Source: Sphingobacterium corticibacterium
GTDB taxonomy: Bacteria > Bacteroidota > Bacteroidia > Sphingobacteriales > Sphingobacteriaceae
Direction: 5' to 3'
Assembly (NCBI RefSeq): GCF_004208525.1
Contig: NZ_SGIT01000003.1
Span: 310,001 to 374,000 of the forward strand
DNA: 64,000 nucleotides
The position numbers and the translations under genes were made by a program. The notes below the pieces were generated by a model. That model was not told where the DNA came from, did not search any database, and saw nothing but the letters and a program-made list of their open reading frames with translations. Of this stretch, positions 1-7,584 are shown one piece after another. Position 1 is the stretch's first letter; every line of letters starts with the position of its first letter.

Positions 1-1736
1 GGTGAAACAACAACGCCGACCTGCGGATTCCAGGCATCGCCGCGGGTTGTCCCATAAACCGCATTACTTTGTGTCTCGGAGGCACTGTAGCGCAACCCTA
101 AAACTGCCTTGATATAATTACCAATCGATACCACATCCTGTGCCATGATCCCGTACGAATTGATCAATACATCATTAACCGCTATGCCATTCCATTGCAA
201 ACGGCTGTTTGTTGGTAGCACATTGGTGGGGTTTTCAAAAATATTGACGGTATCGATACGCAATAAATTGTTGGAAGGCAAAAAGGTCCTGATCGTACTC
301 GCTTTATAATCAAACCCCACCTGCAACGTATGAGACAGTCCACCGGTATAAATATCCGTACCCACCAAATCTACCTGGAGCGTAGAGTTATTGTTTTCTA
401 CTGTAGATCCGATAATACTGCGGGCTCTGATATTAGCGTCCGTATCTCGTACAGTTGCGAGATAAACGCTCTGGTTGGTCGTTTTTAACGTCGACCCGAA
501 ATACGCAACACGCAAGCTGAGCTGATCAGTCATTTTACGATTAAGGCGTAATGTATACGTCATGTTTTTGGTCGTATAACGATCGTTTTCGAAACCGAGG
601 TAGCTATCATAAGGCAGACGATAAATAGCATTTGTACCCATATCTCCCAGATTCACGGTTCCCGCATCGGGCGTCCGGCTATCGTTCAAGTAGTCCAGTT
701 CCAGAAAAACCTGTGTTTTACTATCGGGTTTCCATGCTAGTGATGGATTAACATACATTTTTTGTCCGTCTATCACCGACCGGTAACTTCCTCTATTTTC
801 ATAGGCACCGTTGATCCGGAAAGCTAAAGTCTTCTCTTCATTTATTACACCCTGTACATCAAAAGCCGGGCGAAGTAGGCCCCAACTACCGGCGCGCATG
901 GATACATAACCGGTATTTTCGAATTTTGGCACTTTTGTAACAATATTCACCACACCACCCGAGTTACCGACATCTGCAGAAAGCCCCTGTGTAATGGCAT
1001 TGGATCCCTTCAACACCTGTATGCTTTCTACACCTTCCATATCCGTAATAAACCCTTGTCCCAATCCATCTTCATAAACCCGAACACCGTTTTTCAAGGT
1101 CGGAATACCGCGGAAACCACGCGAGGCAATACTTTCTTTCGTATTATTATAGGTGGAAAACGTATATACCCCTGGAACATTCTGCACACCATCACGGATA
1201 GTGAGCACCCCCTGTTGGCGAATAAGTTTTTCGGAAATGATCGAGATACTCTGGATTTGATCAGATGGCTTCAGTGGAAGCCGCGTAATCGCATCCAATT
1301 TATCTGGCTGTTGATTACGTTCGCCGAAAACCTCGACTTCATCCAACTGTAAGGCGTCTACTTTAAAATTTATGGTGGTGGTATCCGTTCCCAGCGGGCG
1401 TCGGAGTGTAATTTGGTTGCCGCGGACTTTTATCGCATTATCTAAATTACCGAATAATTGCCCTAGTACATCACTGACAGGAAGGTTATTAGCCCGTATA
1501 GTCACGATACGATCTACATCTACAAAGGTCCCGCTGTAGACTATACTACATTTAGCTTCTGTTTCAATGACTTTGATCGCTTCAGAAAGTTTGACGTTTT
1601 GAAGTTCGATGCTAATTTTTTTCTGAAGCAAATTTTCCTGTCCAGCGACGTTGAAAATTAGGATAAATAAGAGAATAAACGTAGCACAAACCTTATATTT
1701 TATGCCGTTCCACGTATTCCATGATAAATAATACAT
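1..1736 (-). CDS. TonB-dependent siderophore receptor with STN domain (3' end outside window)
   Basis: Outer-membrane beta-barrel receptor, probably for a ferric siderophore, energised by TonB. Reading from the ATG at 1736 there is a signal peptide (hydrophobic ATFILLFILIFNVAGQ), then an STN secretin/TonB short domain (about residues 38-100) that signals to a FecR protein, then a plug domain with ESIASRGFRGIPTLKNGV and VLKGSNAITQGLSADVG, then barrel strands up to the window edge. The frame stays open to position 1, so the C-terminus is missing. The upstream FecR and ECF sigma genes on the same strand make this a FecIRA-type cell-surface signalling set. The ligand cannot be read from the sequence. 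Confidence 0.9.
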   Translation of the reverse strand, partial: MYYLSWNTWNGIKYKVCATFILLFILIFNVAGQENLLQKKISIELQNVKLSEAIKVIETEAKCSIVYSGTFVDVDRIVTIRANNLPVSDVLGQLFGNLDNAIKVRGNQITLRRPLGTDTTTINFKVDALQLDEVEVFGERNQQPDKLDAITRLPLKPSDQIQSISIISEKLIRQQGVLTIRDGVQNVPGVYTFSTYNNTKESIASRGFRGIPTLKNGVRVYEDGLGQGFITDMEGVESIQVLKGSNAITQGLSADVGNSGGVVNIVTKVPKFENTGYVSMRAGSWGLLRPAFDVQGVINEEKTLAFRINGAYENRGSYRSVIDGQKMYVNPSLAWKPDSKTQVFLELDYLNDSRTPDAGTVNLGDMGTNAIYRLPYDSYLGFENDRYTTKNMTYTLRLNRKMTDQLSLRVAYFGSTLKTTNQSVYLATVRDTDANIRARSIIGSTVENNNSTLQVDLVGTDIYTGGLSHTLQVGFDYKASTIRTFLPSNNLLRIDTVNIFENPTNVLPTNSRLQWNGIAVNDVLINSYGIMAQDVVSIGNYIKAVLGLRYSASETQSNAVYGTTRGDAWNPQVGVVVS

Positions 1737-1873
1737 ATTTTTGATAACTGTTTTTTGATTGTTAATTAAGCGTTAATGGTCGAATAAACAACTTCCCGGA
1801 TCTATGTTTGGCGACTGCGGTCCGGGATATATTTGTTATGAAGGTGTTTTATGTAGGATGCATGGTTGATTTT

Positions 1874-2923
1874 TTAGGGATAAATGCGTATTGATTTTTC
1901 AGTTATATGAAAGTGAATTCCAGTTGCATAAGCCAGATCGTCGAGTATCTGATGCACGGAAGCGTGGTGATAGTGTCCCCGCATACGATACGACGCTAAT
2001 TTACGGTCTGTAAGTGTAATAGTAACGCCATACCAACGTTCGAGTATAGGGACGATTTCTTGAAGCGTTTGGTTATCGAATATCAAGTAACCATTTCTCC
2101 AGTTACCTTGCTTGTCTGCTCCGCTATAGTCCTTTATGGTCTGTCCTTCGTGAACACCCGCTTCATGCGCAAATAATAATAAGGTGTCCCGACTATCTCG
2201 GGCGGTAAACCTAACTTTTCCTTCCTCGACATCGAGATAAGTACGCTGTTCCTCTGCAAAACTGCATAAGTTAAACTTCGTGCCCAACACTTCGGTACAG
2301 GTATGGGCAGTATGAACCAAAAATGGTTTTCCGTTCTGTGCCGCAATTTCAAAAAACCCCTCTCCCTCCAAAAATACCTGACGGGAAGATACGGCAAATT
2401 TCTTCGGATATACCAATCTGCTTCCGGCATTTAAATATACTGTACTTCCATCAGATAACACTATTTTAGCTTTCTGTCCGAAGTCGGTTCGCAGCGTATC
2501 ATATGTTTCCGATTGCAGTATATCTCCTACAGATAAACGGTTAAAGTCGTCTTTAGGAAAAAACAGATATCCGAACAACAGCAATACCACTGCGGCTGCC
2601 ACCGGAGCAAGATACATCCATATCGTTCTTCTTCCTTTTGCATCGGCCAACTTATCGTCCGCTTGTGTATTTTCTTTGTGCTCGTGTTTAATCGCTTCCT
2701 GAAGCTGCTTCCGCATCCGAACACCAATTTCTTCCTCATCCCGAATTTCCGAAAAGCTTTCCAAATCATCCGTTCTGGAATCATCTTCCCCGAATTCAAG
2801 CCAATGTTCTACGGCATGTTGTTCTTCCGGCGAACATTTTCCTTGCTGATATTTCCTGATCAAAGAAGGTGTAATTTTCATCCCCATCATATAACATATC
2901 GTACGAGATTCATTTTTTCCCAT
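1874..2923 (-). CDS. FecR-family anti-sigma factor
   Basis: Inner-membrane regulator that holds and then activates the neighbouring ECF sigma factor when the receptor is loaded. It has a cytoplasmic N-terminus (CSPEEQHAVEHWLEFG), one membrane helix near residues 103-123 (APVAAAVVLLLFGYLFF), a FecR domain in the middle (LSDGSTVYLNAGSRLVYP) and a C-terminal DUF4974 domain (NQTLQEIVPILERWYGV). The 349-residue length is usual. The start is uncertain: the ATGs at 2890, 2887 or 2881 are plausible because family members normally begin close to the ITPSLIRKYQQGKCS segment. It lies between the sigma gene and the TonB receptor, all on the minus strand. Confidence 0.9.
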   Translation of the reverse strand: MGKNESRTICYMMGMKITPSLIRKYQQGKCSPEEQHAVEHWLEFGEDDSRTDDLESFSEIRDEEEIGVRMRKQLQEAIKHEHKENTQADDKLADAKGRRTIWMYLAPVAAAVVLLLFGYLFFPKDDFNRLSVGDILQSETYDTLRTDFGQKAKIVLSDGSTVYLNAGSRLVYPKKFAVSSRQVFLEGEGFFEIAAQNGKPFLVHTAHTCTEVLGTKFNLCSFAEEQRTYLDVEEGKVRFTARDSRDTLLLFAHEAGVHEGQTIKDYSGADKQGNWRNGYLIFDNQTLQEIVPILERWYGVTITLTDRKLASYRMRGHYHHASVHQILDDLAYATGIHFHITEKSIRIYP

Positions 2924-2972
2924 ATAAAAAATGGAAAAAAGTCACAACGCACTCATTATAAGAGCAAAAAAA

Positions 2973-3503
2973 TTATTTAGAAAGGTGCAGCCGTAAATAC
3001 ATGAGCGCATTATACAGGTAATGGTCAACAGTCTTTTCGGATAAAGACAAGGCATCGGCAATTTCTTTTTTATCCATGCCGTGCTTCCTGTTCAGTTTAT
3101 ACACTTCGTGACATTTAGCCGGTAATTGATCAAGCAGCCGATCGATTTGTTCGTTTAAGTCGTCAAATAGGATGGTCTCTTCTGTTTGATTGGAAATCGT
3201 TGTAGCCGGGTTTACATATTGTTCACATTCGTATTTCTTTTCGTTCGCCTTCGTACGCTGCGTATCGATGATTTTATAACGAATAGCCTGCCGGAGATAA
3301 CGATCAAATTGGTTGTCTACACGGCCAATGGTTTTCCGCCGTTGCCAAACCGATAGGAACACATCCTGAACCAGTTCTTCCGCAATCGTCAAATCACCAC
3401 AAAAATGATAGGCATAACGAAGCAAGTCCCGCCAATGCGCGTCATACAGTACATTGAATGTCTTTTCATCAATTACATAACCGCTATCGTTTACAGATTC
3501 CAT
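2973..3503 (-). CDS. ECF RNA polymerase sigma factor (FecI-like)
   Basis: Extracytoplasmic-function sigma-70 factor of 176 residues. Region 2 is visible as LRYAYHFCGDLTIAEELVQD followed by VFLSVWQRR. Region 4 is visible near the end as DKKEIADALSLSEKTVDHYL, a helix-turn-helix. It is the first gene of a sigma / FecR / TonB-receptor set and should direct transcription of the receptor at 1-1736 after signalling through FecR. The start at 3503 is the first ATG. No clear TAnnTTTG promoter was found just upstream. Confidence 0.92.
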   Translation of the reverse strand: MESVNDSGYVIDEKTFNVLYDAHWRDLLRYAYHFCGDLTIAEELVQDVFLSVWQRRKTIGRVDNQFDRYLRQAIRYKIIDTQRTKANEKKYECEQYVNPATTISNQTEETILFDDLNEQIDRLLDQLPAKCHEVYKLNRKHGMDKKEIADALSLSEKTVDHYLYNALMYLRLHLSK

Positions 3504-3607
3504 TTGGGCGATAAATATAGATATTTATTTAGAACAATTACAAATAGAGGTTGATAAAAATAATCGTCTATTTCACCTAACAAATCACAATTTCGTAAAA
3601 AAACAGA

Positions 3608-3615
3608 TATATTTG
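3608..3615 (+). promoter_or_regulatory. Candidate Bacteroidota -7 element for the acyl-CoA dehydrogenase
   Basis: TATATTTG fits the TAnnTTTG element and lies 31 nt before the ATG at 3647. The -33 region is only a partial match (TTTCG near 3591). Confidence 0.45.
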
Positions 3616-3646
3616 CTGTTCAGGACATTTAATAAAAAAGCGTTAC

Positions 3647-5176
3647 ATGGAGCTAGGTAAGGAAGAGCTGTCGGTATTTATAGCAAGGTTTAATCAAGCA
3701 CTCAAGCGGGTGTTTCATGAACAACAAGACATCAATGAATTGAGTCATGACCGTGGTCTGCCTCCCCACGTATGGCGCGATATCATGGATACCCATCCCC
3801 TTGCTGTAGCGGTCCCGACCGAATACGGTGGTCGTGGAGGCATTGTTAAAGAGTGTTTGAGCATTCTTTCCGCAGCTTCTTATGAGTCTCTTCCTTTGTC
3901 TCTCACATTTGGTATCAACATCGCTTTATTTTTAGAACCTCTTGCCAAATATGGCGACCACAAAATCAAAGAAAAAATCTTTCCGGAATTCTTAACAGGA
4001 CACCGGATGGGCGGGCTTATGATCACGGAGCCAGATTATGGAAGCGATGCGCTGAACATGCGGACTTCCTACCGCAGCATAGACGAGGGCTATGCTGTCC
4101 GTGGGCGGAAACACTGGCAGGGATTGACCGGGCAAGCCGACTATTGGCTCGTAGCTGCCAGAAAAGAATTGGCAGATGGTGAATTAGCGCGTGATGTCGA
4201 CTTTTTTGTCACCAACAATGCAGACACCAACCAACGTATTACAGTAGAAAAGCTATACAGCAACCTCGGTTTATATATGATTCCGTACGGCATGAACGTG
4301 ATTGACGTGGAAGTTCCTAGCTATCAACGTCTACAACCAGAAAGTACCGGCATCAAGATGATGTTGGATATCTTGCACCGAAGCCGATTGCAATTCCCGG
4401 GTATGGGCATGGGCTTTATAAAACGTATGCTGGATGAAGCGCTTCAACATTGTACCACCCGTATGGTAGGCGCAGGGAATCTCTTAGCCTTGGACTCCGT
4501 ACAATTTCAACTTTCGAGAATACAAACAGCTTTCACGATCTGTTCTGGTATGTGTGCCCGAAGCAGTGATATCAGCGGTATCGAACACAACTTAGCTACC
4601 GAAGGTCTCGAAGCCAACAGCATGAAAGCTTTGGTAACTGATTTGATGCAGGAGTCCGCACAGCTTTGTTTGCAGGTTTCCGGCGCTAACGGCTACAAAA
4701 TCAGCCACATTGCCGGCAGGGGAATTGTCGACAGCAGGCCGTTCCAGATCTTCGAAGGATCGAACGAGATGCTTTACACACAAATCGCAGAAATCGTTTT
4801 AAAACGCATGAAGCGCCAAAAAGAAAGCTCCCTTTACCAATCGCTAGCTACTTTACCGCAAACAGAAAAAGCCGTTCCTCATTTTCGGGAGCATCTACAA
4901 TTTACGTTGAGCGATAACTTGGTTCAACGAAAATTAGTCGATCTGGGAAAAATAATTGCCCGATTGGTCAACACACAATATGTGCTTGATCTGCAAGACA
5001 AAGGATTCCGCAAGGATCTAGTTGAAAATTGTCTGTACAACATGCAGCTGGATGTGGCACAGTTAGCGTCCAATTTAACGCTTCGCAACCATGCAGAACT
5101 TGTTGTTGACTATCAAGACGAGAGCGACTGGCTTCATTTCTGCCCGTTACTTCCAGGCGAGCACAACCCGGCCTAA
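3647..5176 (+). CDS. Acyl-CoA dehydrogenase family protein
   Basis: FAD-dependent oxidation of an acyl-CoA thioester to the 2-enoyl-CoA, or a related flavin reaction. The N-terminal helical domain (about 20-125) is followed by the beta domain with GGLMITEPDYGSDALNM, which contacts FAD. The C-terminal helical domain carries SGANGYKISHIAGRG and FQIFEGSNEML, the position where the family has its catalytic acid. At 509 residues it is about 100 longer than ordinary members because of a C-terminal extension of unknown role. It stands alone on the plus strand, and its last 30 bases overlap the 3' end of the convergent gene at 5147. The substrate is not predictable. Confidence 0.88.
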   Translation: MELGKEELSVFIARFNQALKRVFHEQQDINELSHDRGLPPHVWRDIMDTHPLAVAVPTEYGGRGGIVKECLSILSAASYESLPLSLTFGINIALFLEPLAKYGDHKIKEKIFPEFLTGHRMGGLMITEPDYGSDALNMRTSYRSIDEGYAVRGRKHWQGLTGQADYWLVAARKELADGELARDVDFFVTNNADTNQRITVEKLYSNLGLYMIPYGMNVIDVEVPSYQRLQPESTGIKMMLDILHRSRLQFPGMGMGFIKRMLDEALQHCTTRMVGAGNLLALDSVQFQLSRIQTAFTICSGMCARSSDISGIEHNLATEGLEANSMKALVTDLMQESAQLCLQVSGANGYKISHIAGRGIVDSRPFQIFEGSNEMLYTQIAEIVLKRMKRQKESSLYQSLATLPQTEKAVPHFREHLQFTLSDNLVQRKLVDLGKIIARLVNTQYVLDLQDKGFRKDLVENCLYNMQLDVAQLASNLTLRNHAELVVDYQDESDWLHFCPLLPGEHNPA

Positions 5177-6214
5177 TCCAAAGAATACGCGGCCATCTTT
5201 ATCGTACCGAGCCGTATATACTACCGTGAAGGTACCATCCTCTTCCTCTACGGCACCTAGTGGTGTACGGGTGGCGTGGTCGCCGGCGTCTGCCCATAGA
5301 TTGTTATCGGATTGTATTTTTAACCGCGTCTCTTTATCCCAATGAATACCATCTATCGACTGGCTATACGCGATCTCATGATCACCAAAGGAATCAAAAA
5401 TGGCGAGATAACCTCCTGATTTGAGTTCTGTGACCTGTACATTTTCGTTAAACTCCGGTGATATCGGTACGGGGTTATGCCCTTCGGGCATACGTGTCCA
5501 AGGACCATTTAGTGTAGGTGCAGTTGCCATCCCTAACGGCCAATCTCCTCTTGGGACATGGTTATGCCCATCGTAAAAAGCATACCATTTATCACCCACA
5601 CGATAGGGATTGAATGCTGCGACAGCTTGCTGCCCCTCCCAAGATTGGCTATTTTCATCCGGCTGCAGAACAATCGCCATATCAGCGTATGGACCAGCTA
5701 TACCGTCGATACCGGGAATGACAGATTTTGCCCGCCAGATACGTCCCTCATAATCGTTTGCTTCTATCTCTCCTTTTTCTTTGTCACCCGCTCTATAAGC
5801 TACGTAAAAGATATTCCAGGCATTTTCCTCATCGTTGAATTCAACACCCGTTACCCAGACTTCCGAACGCGGGTTAAAGGGCGTTCTACCCGGAATACTC
5901 TCTACAATGGTCGATTTTCGATTCCAGTTTATCGCATCGGTACTGGTCCAATAGGAAATTCGCATATCCCGATGTGGTCGGTCAAACATTTCATTGATAA
6001 ACATATGGTAGGTGTCTCCCAATTTTACAAATTGGCCGGTTTCAAACCCCGATTTGTTCCCACTGGCAATGACGTCTGGATGGCGGTGGTCAATGATGGG
6101 TCCCTCGTGTATCTCACGTACAATGAGTTCCTTTTGGTTTTGCGCAAAAGCGGCTAAACAAAGCGCATTTGCAATTAAGCAACCTACAATAACTAGTTTA
6201 CAAGGTGATGTCAT
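5147..6214 (-). CDS. Secreted GH43-like five-bladed beta-propeller protein
   Basis: Exported protein of 355 residues with a signal peptide (VIVGCLIANALCLAAFAQ). The body shows blade repeats typical of glycosidases of the GH43/GH32/GH117 fold: VKLGDTYHMFINEMF, NAWNIFYVAYRAG, VGDKWYAFYDGHNH, GTFTVVYTARYDKDG. Acidic residues suited to catalysis are present (for example DHRHPDVIASG near residue 43), but the family cannot be fixed by eye, so the substrate is unknown. It converges on the acyl-CoA dehydrogenase with a 30-base overlap. A perfect 11-bp inverted repeat sits across its start codon. Confidence 0.75.
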   Translation of the reverse strand: MTSPCKLVIVGCLIANALCLAAFAQNQKELIVREIHEGPIIDHRHPDVIASGNKSGFETGQFVKLGDTYHMFINEMFDRPHRDMRISYWTSTDAINWNRKSTIVESIPGRTPFNPRSEVWVTGVEFNDEENAWNIFYVAYRAGDKEKGEIEANDYEGRIWRAKSVIPGIDGIAGPYADMAIVLQPDENSQSWEGQQAVAAFNPYRVGDKWYAFYDGHNHVPRGDWPLGMATAPTLNGPWTRMPEGHNPVPISPEFNENVQVTELKSGGYLAIFDSFGDHEIAYSQSIDGIHWDKETRLKIQSDNNLWADAGDHATRTPLGAVEEEDGTFTVVYTARYDKDGRVFFGLGRVVLAWK

Positions 6215-6252
6215 ACGGTATATAATGTTGTTATATAGCGAATATACCGTAT
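6213..6252. repeat. Perfect 11-bp inverted repeat at the GH43-like gene start
   Basis: ATACGGTATAT at 6213-6223 and its exact reverse complement ATATACCGTAT at 6242-6252, separated by 18 bases. One arm overlaps the start codon (6212-6214) of the minus-strand gene. It may be an operator or a 5'-leader hairpin that occludes the start. Confidence 0.6.
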
Positions 6253-6288
6253 ATAAAACAGACTACTGTACTGTAGCGTCCTGATAAG

Positions 6289-7485
6289 TTAGATGTTTGA
6301 TTTGGGATACTTTTGCTTCGTCTTGGCAGGTTTTTTCTTATTCCACCACACCAAAAAACCCGTAATAGGCAAACTGGCACAAACCAAACTGATCAAAAAA
6401 GCAAACACTTTGCCGGGCAAACCGCCTACCGAGCCGATATGGAGATCGTAGTTCATCATGGACAACTTGTCCGCAAAAGATGCCTCACGATATTTACTTC
6501 CTTCCATTTCCAGCGGCTCCAACGTGTACCGGTCATAAAAATATTCGCTATGGTCATACCAAGCACCATTCAGGTGATACACGGTGATATCGATCGGATC
6601 ATCGTCATCGCTAGGGTAAGGCGTCATGTACATCCCCTCCACTTCATCCGTCTGCTCCAAGGTAAGGTACCAAGCTTTATCCAGCGGACTCATGGCGTCA
6701 GACCAAACCATATCCTTATTGCGCAGATCCGAGTGGGGGTGATGATGCCCCTGTTTTACTTCTCCACCTGAGGCAATATAATATACCGCTTGATCAAACC
6801 AAGTGAAGCTCCATACTAGTCCGGTGACACCAAGAATGAAGGCAAAAAGGAGCGTATAGAATCCTAATACATTATGCAGATCATAATTTACCCGCTTAAA
6901 CGTACCTTTCCATTTGATTTTAAAACTCTTATCCCGGTTTTTCTTGTTCCAGCGTTTGGGCCACCACATAATCAGTCCCGTGAATAATAATATAACAAAA
7001 ACTAATGTAGCTATGCCAACAATAGGACGACCGATTTCGTAGGGCATCCATAAGGCTCGGTGCCCGTCAATGATAAAACGAAAAAAATCAAACTCTTCTC
7101 CTCCTACGGGCGTCTGCTTTTTTAGAAACTCCCCCGTATATGGGTCCATGAAGACAACAGAAAAGGTATGCTTTCCCTCCACCATCCCACCGTAACCCAC
7201 GGCTGCCGCTCCGGTAGCATGACTGTAGGTCAACCCCGTAGGTTGCCGATTGGGCATATATTTAGCCGCTGTATCTAACAGTTGGCTGGGTGGAACAAGT
7301 GGCATACTTCTTTCTTCCACGAAGCGCCAAGGCTCCAGCATATCTTTAATTTCCTGCTGAAAAGCATAAAAACATCCGGTAATGCTCACGATGAATACAA
7401 TGATGCCCGAGACTAAGCCCAACCACAAATGTAACCAGTCGTTTACCTTACGGAATGATGATTTCCCTTTTTTCCTTACACCCAT
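6289..7485 (-). CDS. PepSY-associated inner-membrane protein (XusC-like)
   Basis: Inner-membrane protein of 398 residues with four predicted membrane segments: one near residues 19-40 (GLVSGIIVFIVSITGCFYAF), two in the middle (GIATLVFVILLFTGLIMWW; LGFYTLLFAFILGVTGLVWSF) and one near the end (KVFAFLISLVCASLPITGFL). Paired Trp/His positions (WLHLWLG, YDLHNVLGFYTLL, YDLHIGSVGGLPGK) recall heme or quinol-linked ferric-siderophore reductases. It is divergent from a TonB receptor and a DUF4374 lipoprotein, which is the gene content of the Bacteroides xenosiderophore system XusABC. The role as an iron-releasing reductase is inferred. Confidence 0.85.
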   Translation of the reverse strand: MGVRKKGKSSFRKVNDWLHLWLGLVSGIIVFIVSITGCFYAFQQEIKDMLEPWRFVEERSMPLVPPSQLLDTAAKYMPNRQPTGLTYSHATGAAAVGYGGMVEGKHTFSVVFMDPYTGEFLKKQTPVGGEEFDFFRFIIDGHRALWMPYEIGRPIVGIATLVFVILLFTGLIMWWPKRWNKKNRDKSFKIKWKGTFKRVNYDLHNVLGFYTLLFAFILGVTGLVWSFTWFDQAVYYIASGGEVKQGHHHPHSDLRNKDMVWSDAMSPLDKAWYLTLEQTDEVEGMYMTPYPSDDDDPIDITVYHLNGAWYDHSEYFYDRYTLEPLEMEGSKYREASFADKLSMMNYDLHIGSVGGLPGKVFAFLISLVCASLPITGFLVWWNKKKPAKTKQKYPKSNI

Positions 7486-7536
7486 ATTTTTTTAATAAAA
7501 CCGTTGTTTTTATTTACAACAAGTCTAAATAATAAC

Positions 7537-7555
7537 TATATTTGGCGCAAATATA
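7537..7555. promoter_or_regulatory. Face-to-face -7 elements forming a palindrome
   Basis: TATATTTG at 7537-7544 on the plus strand and the same element on the minus strand at 7555-7548, separated by GCG. Each fits TAnnTTTG and points at its own gene (plus 7585, minus 7485), so the two start sites should overlap by several bases. Confidence 0.5.
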
Positions 7556-7584
7556 AGAACTCTGTGACGAAATGACACAGAAAA

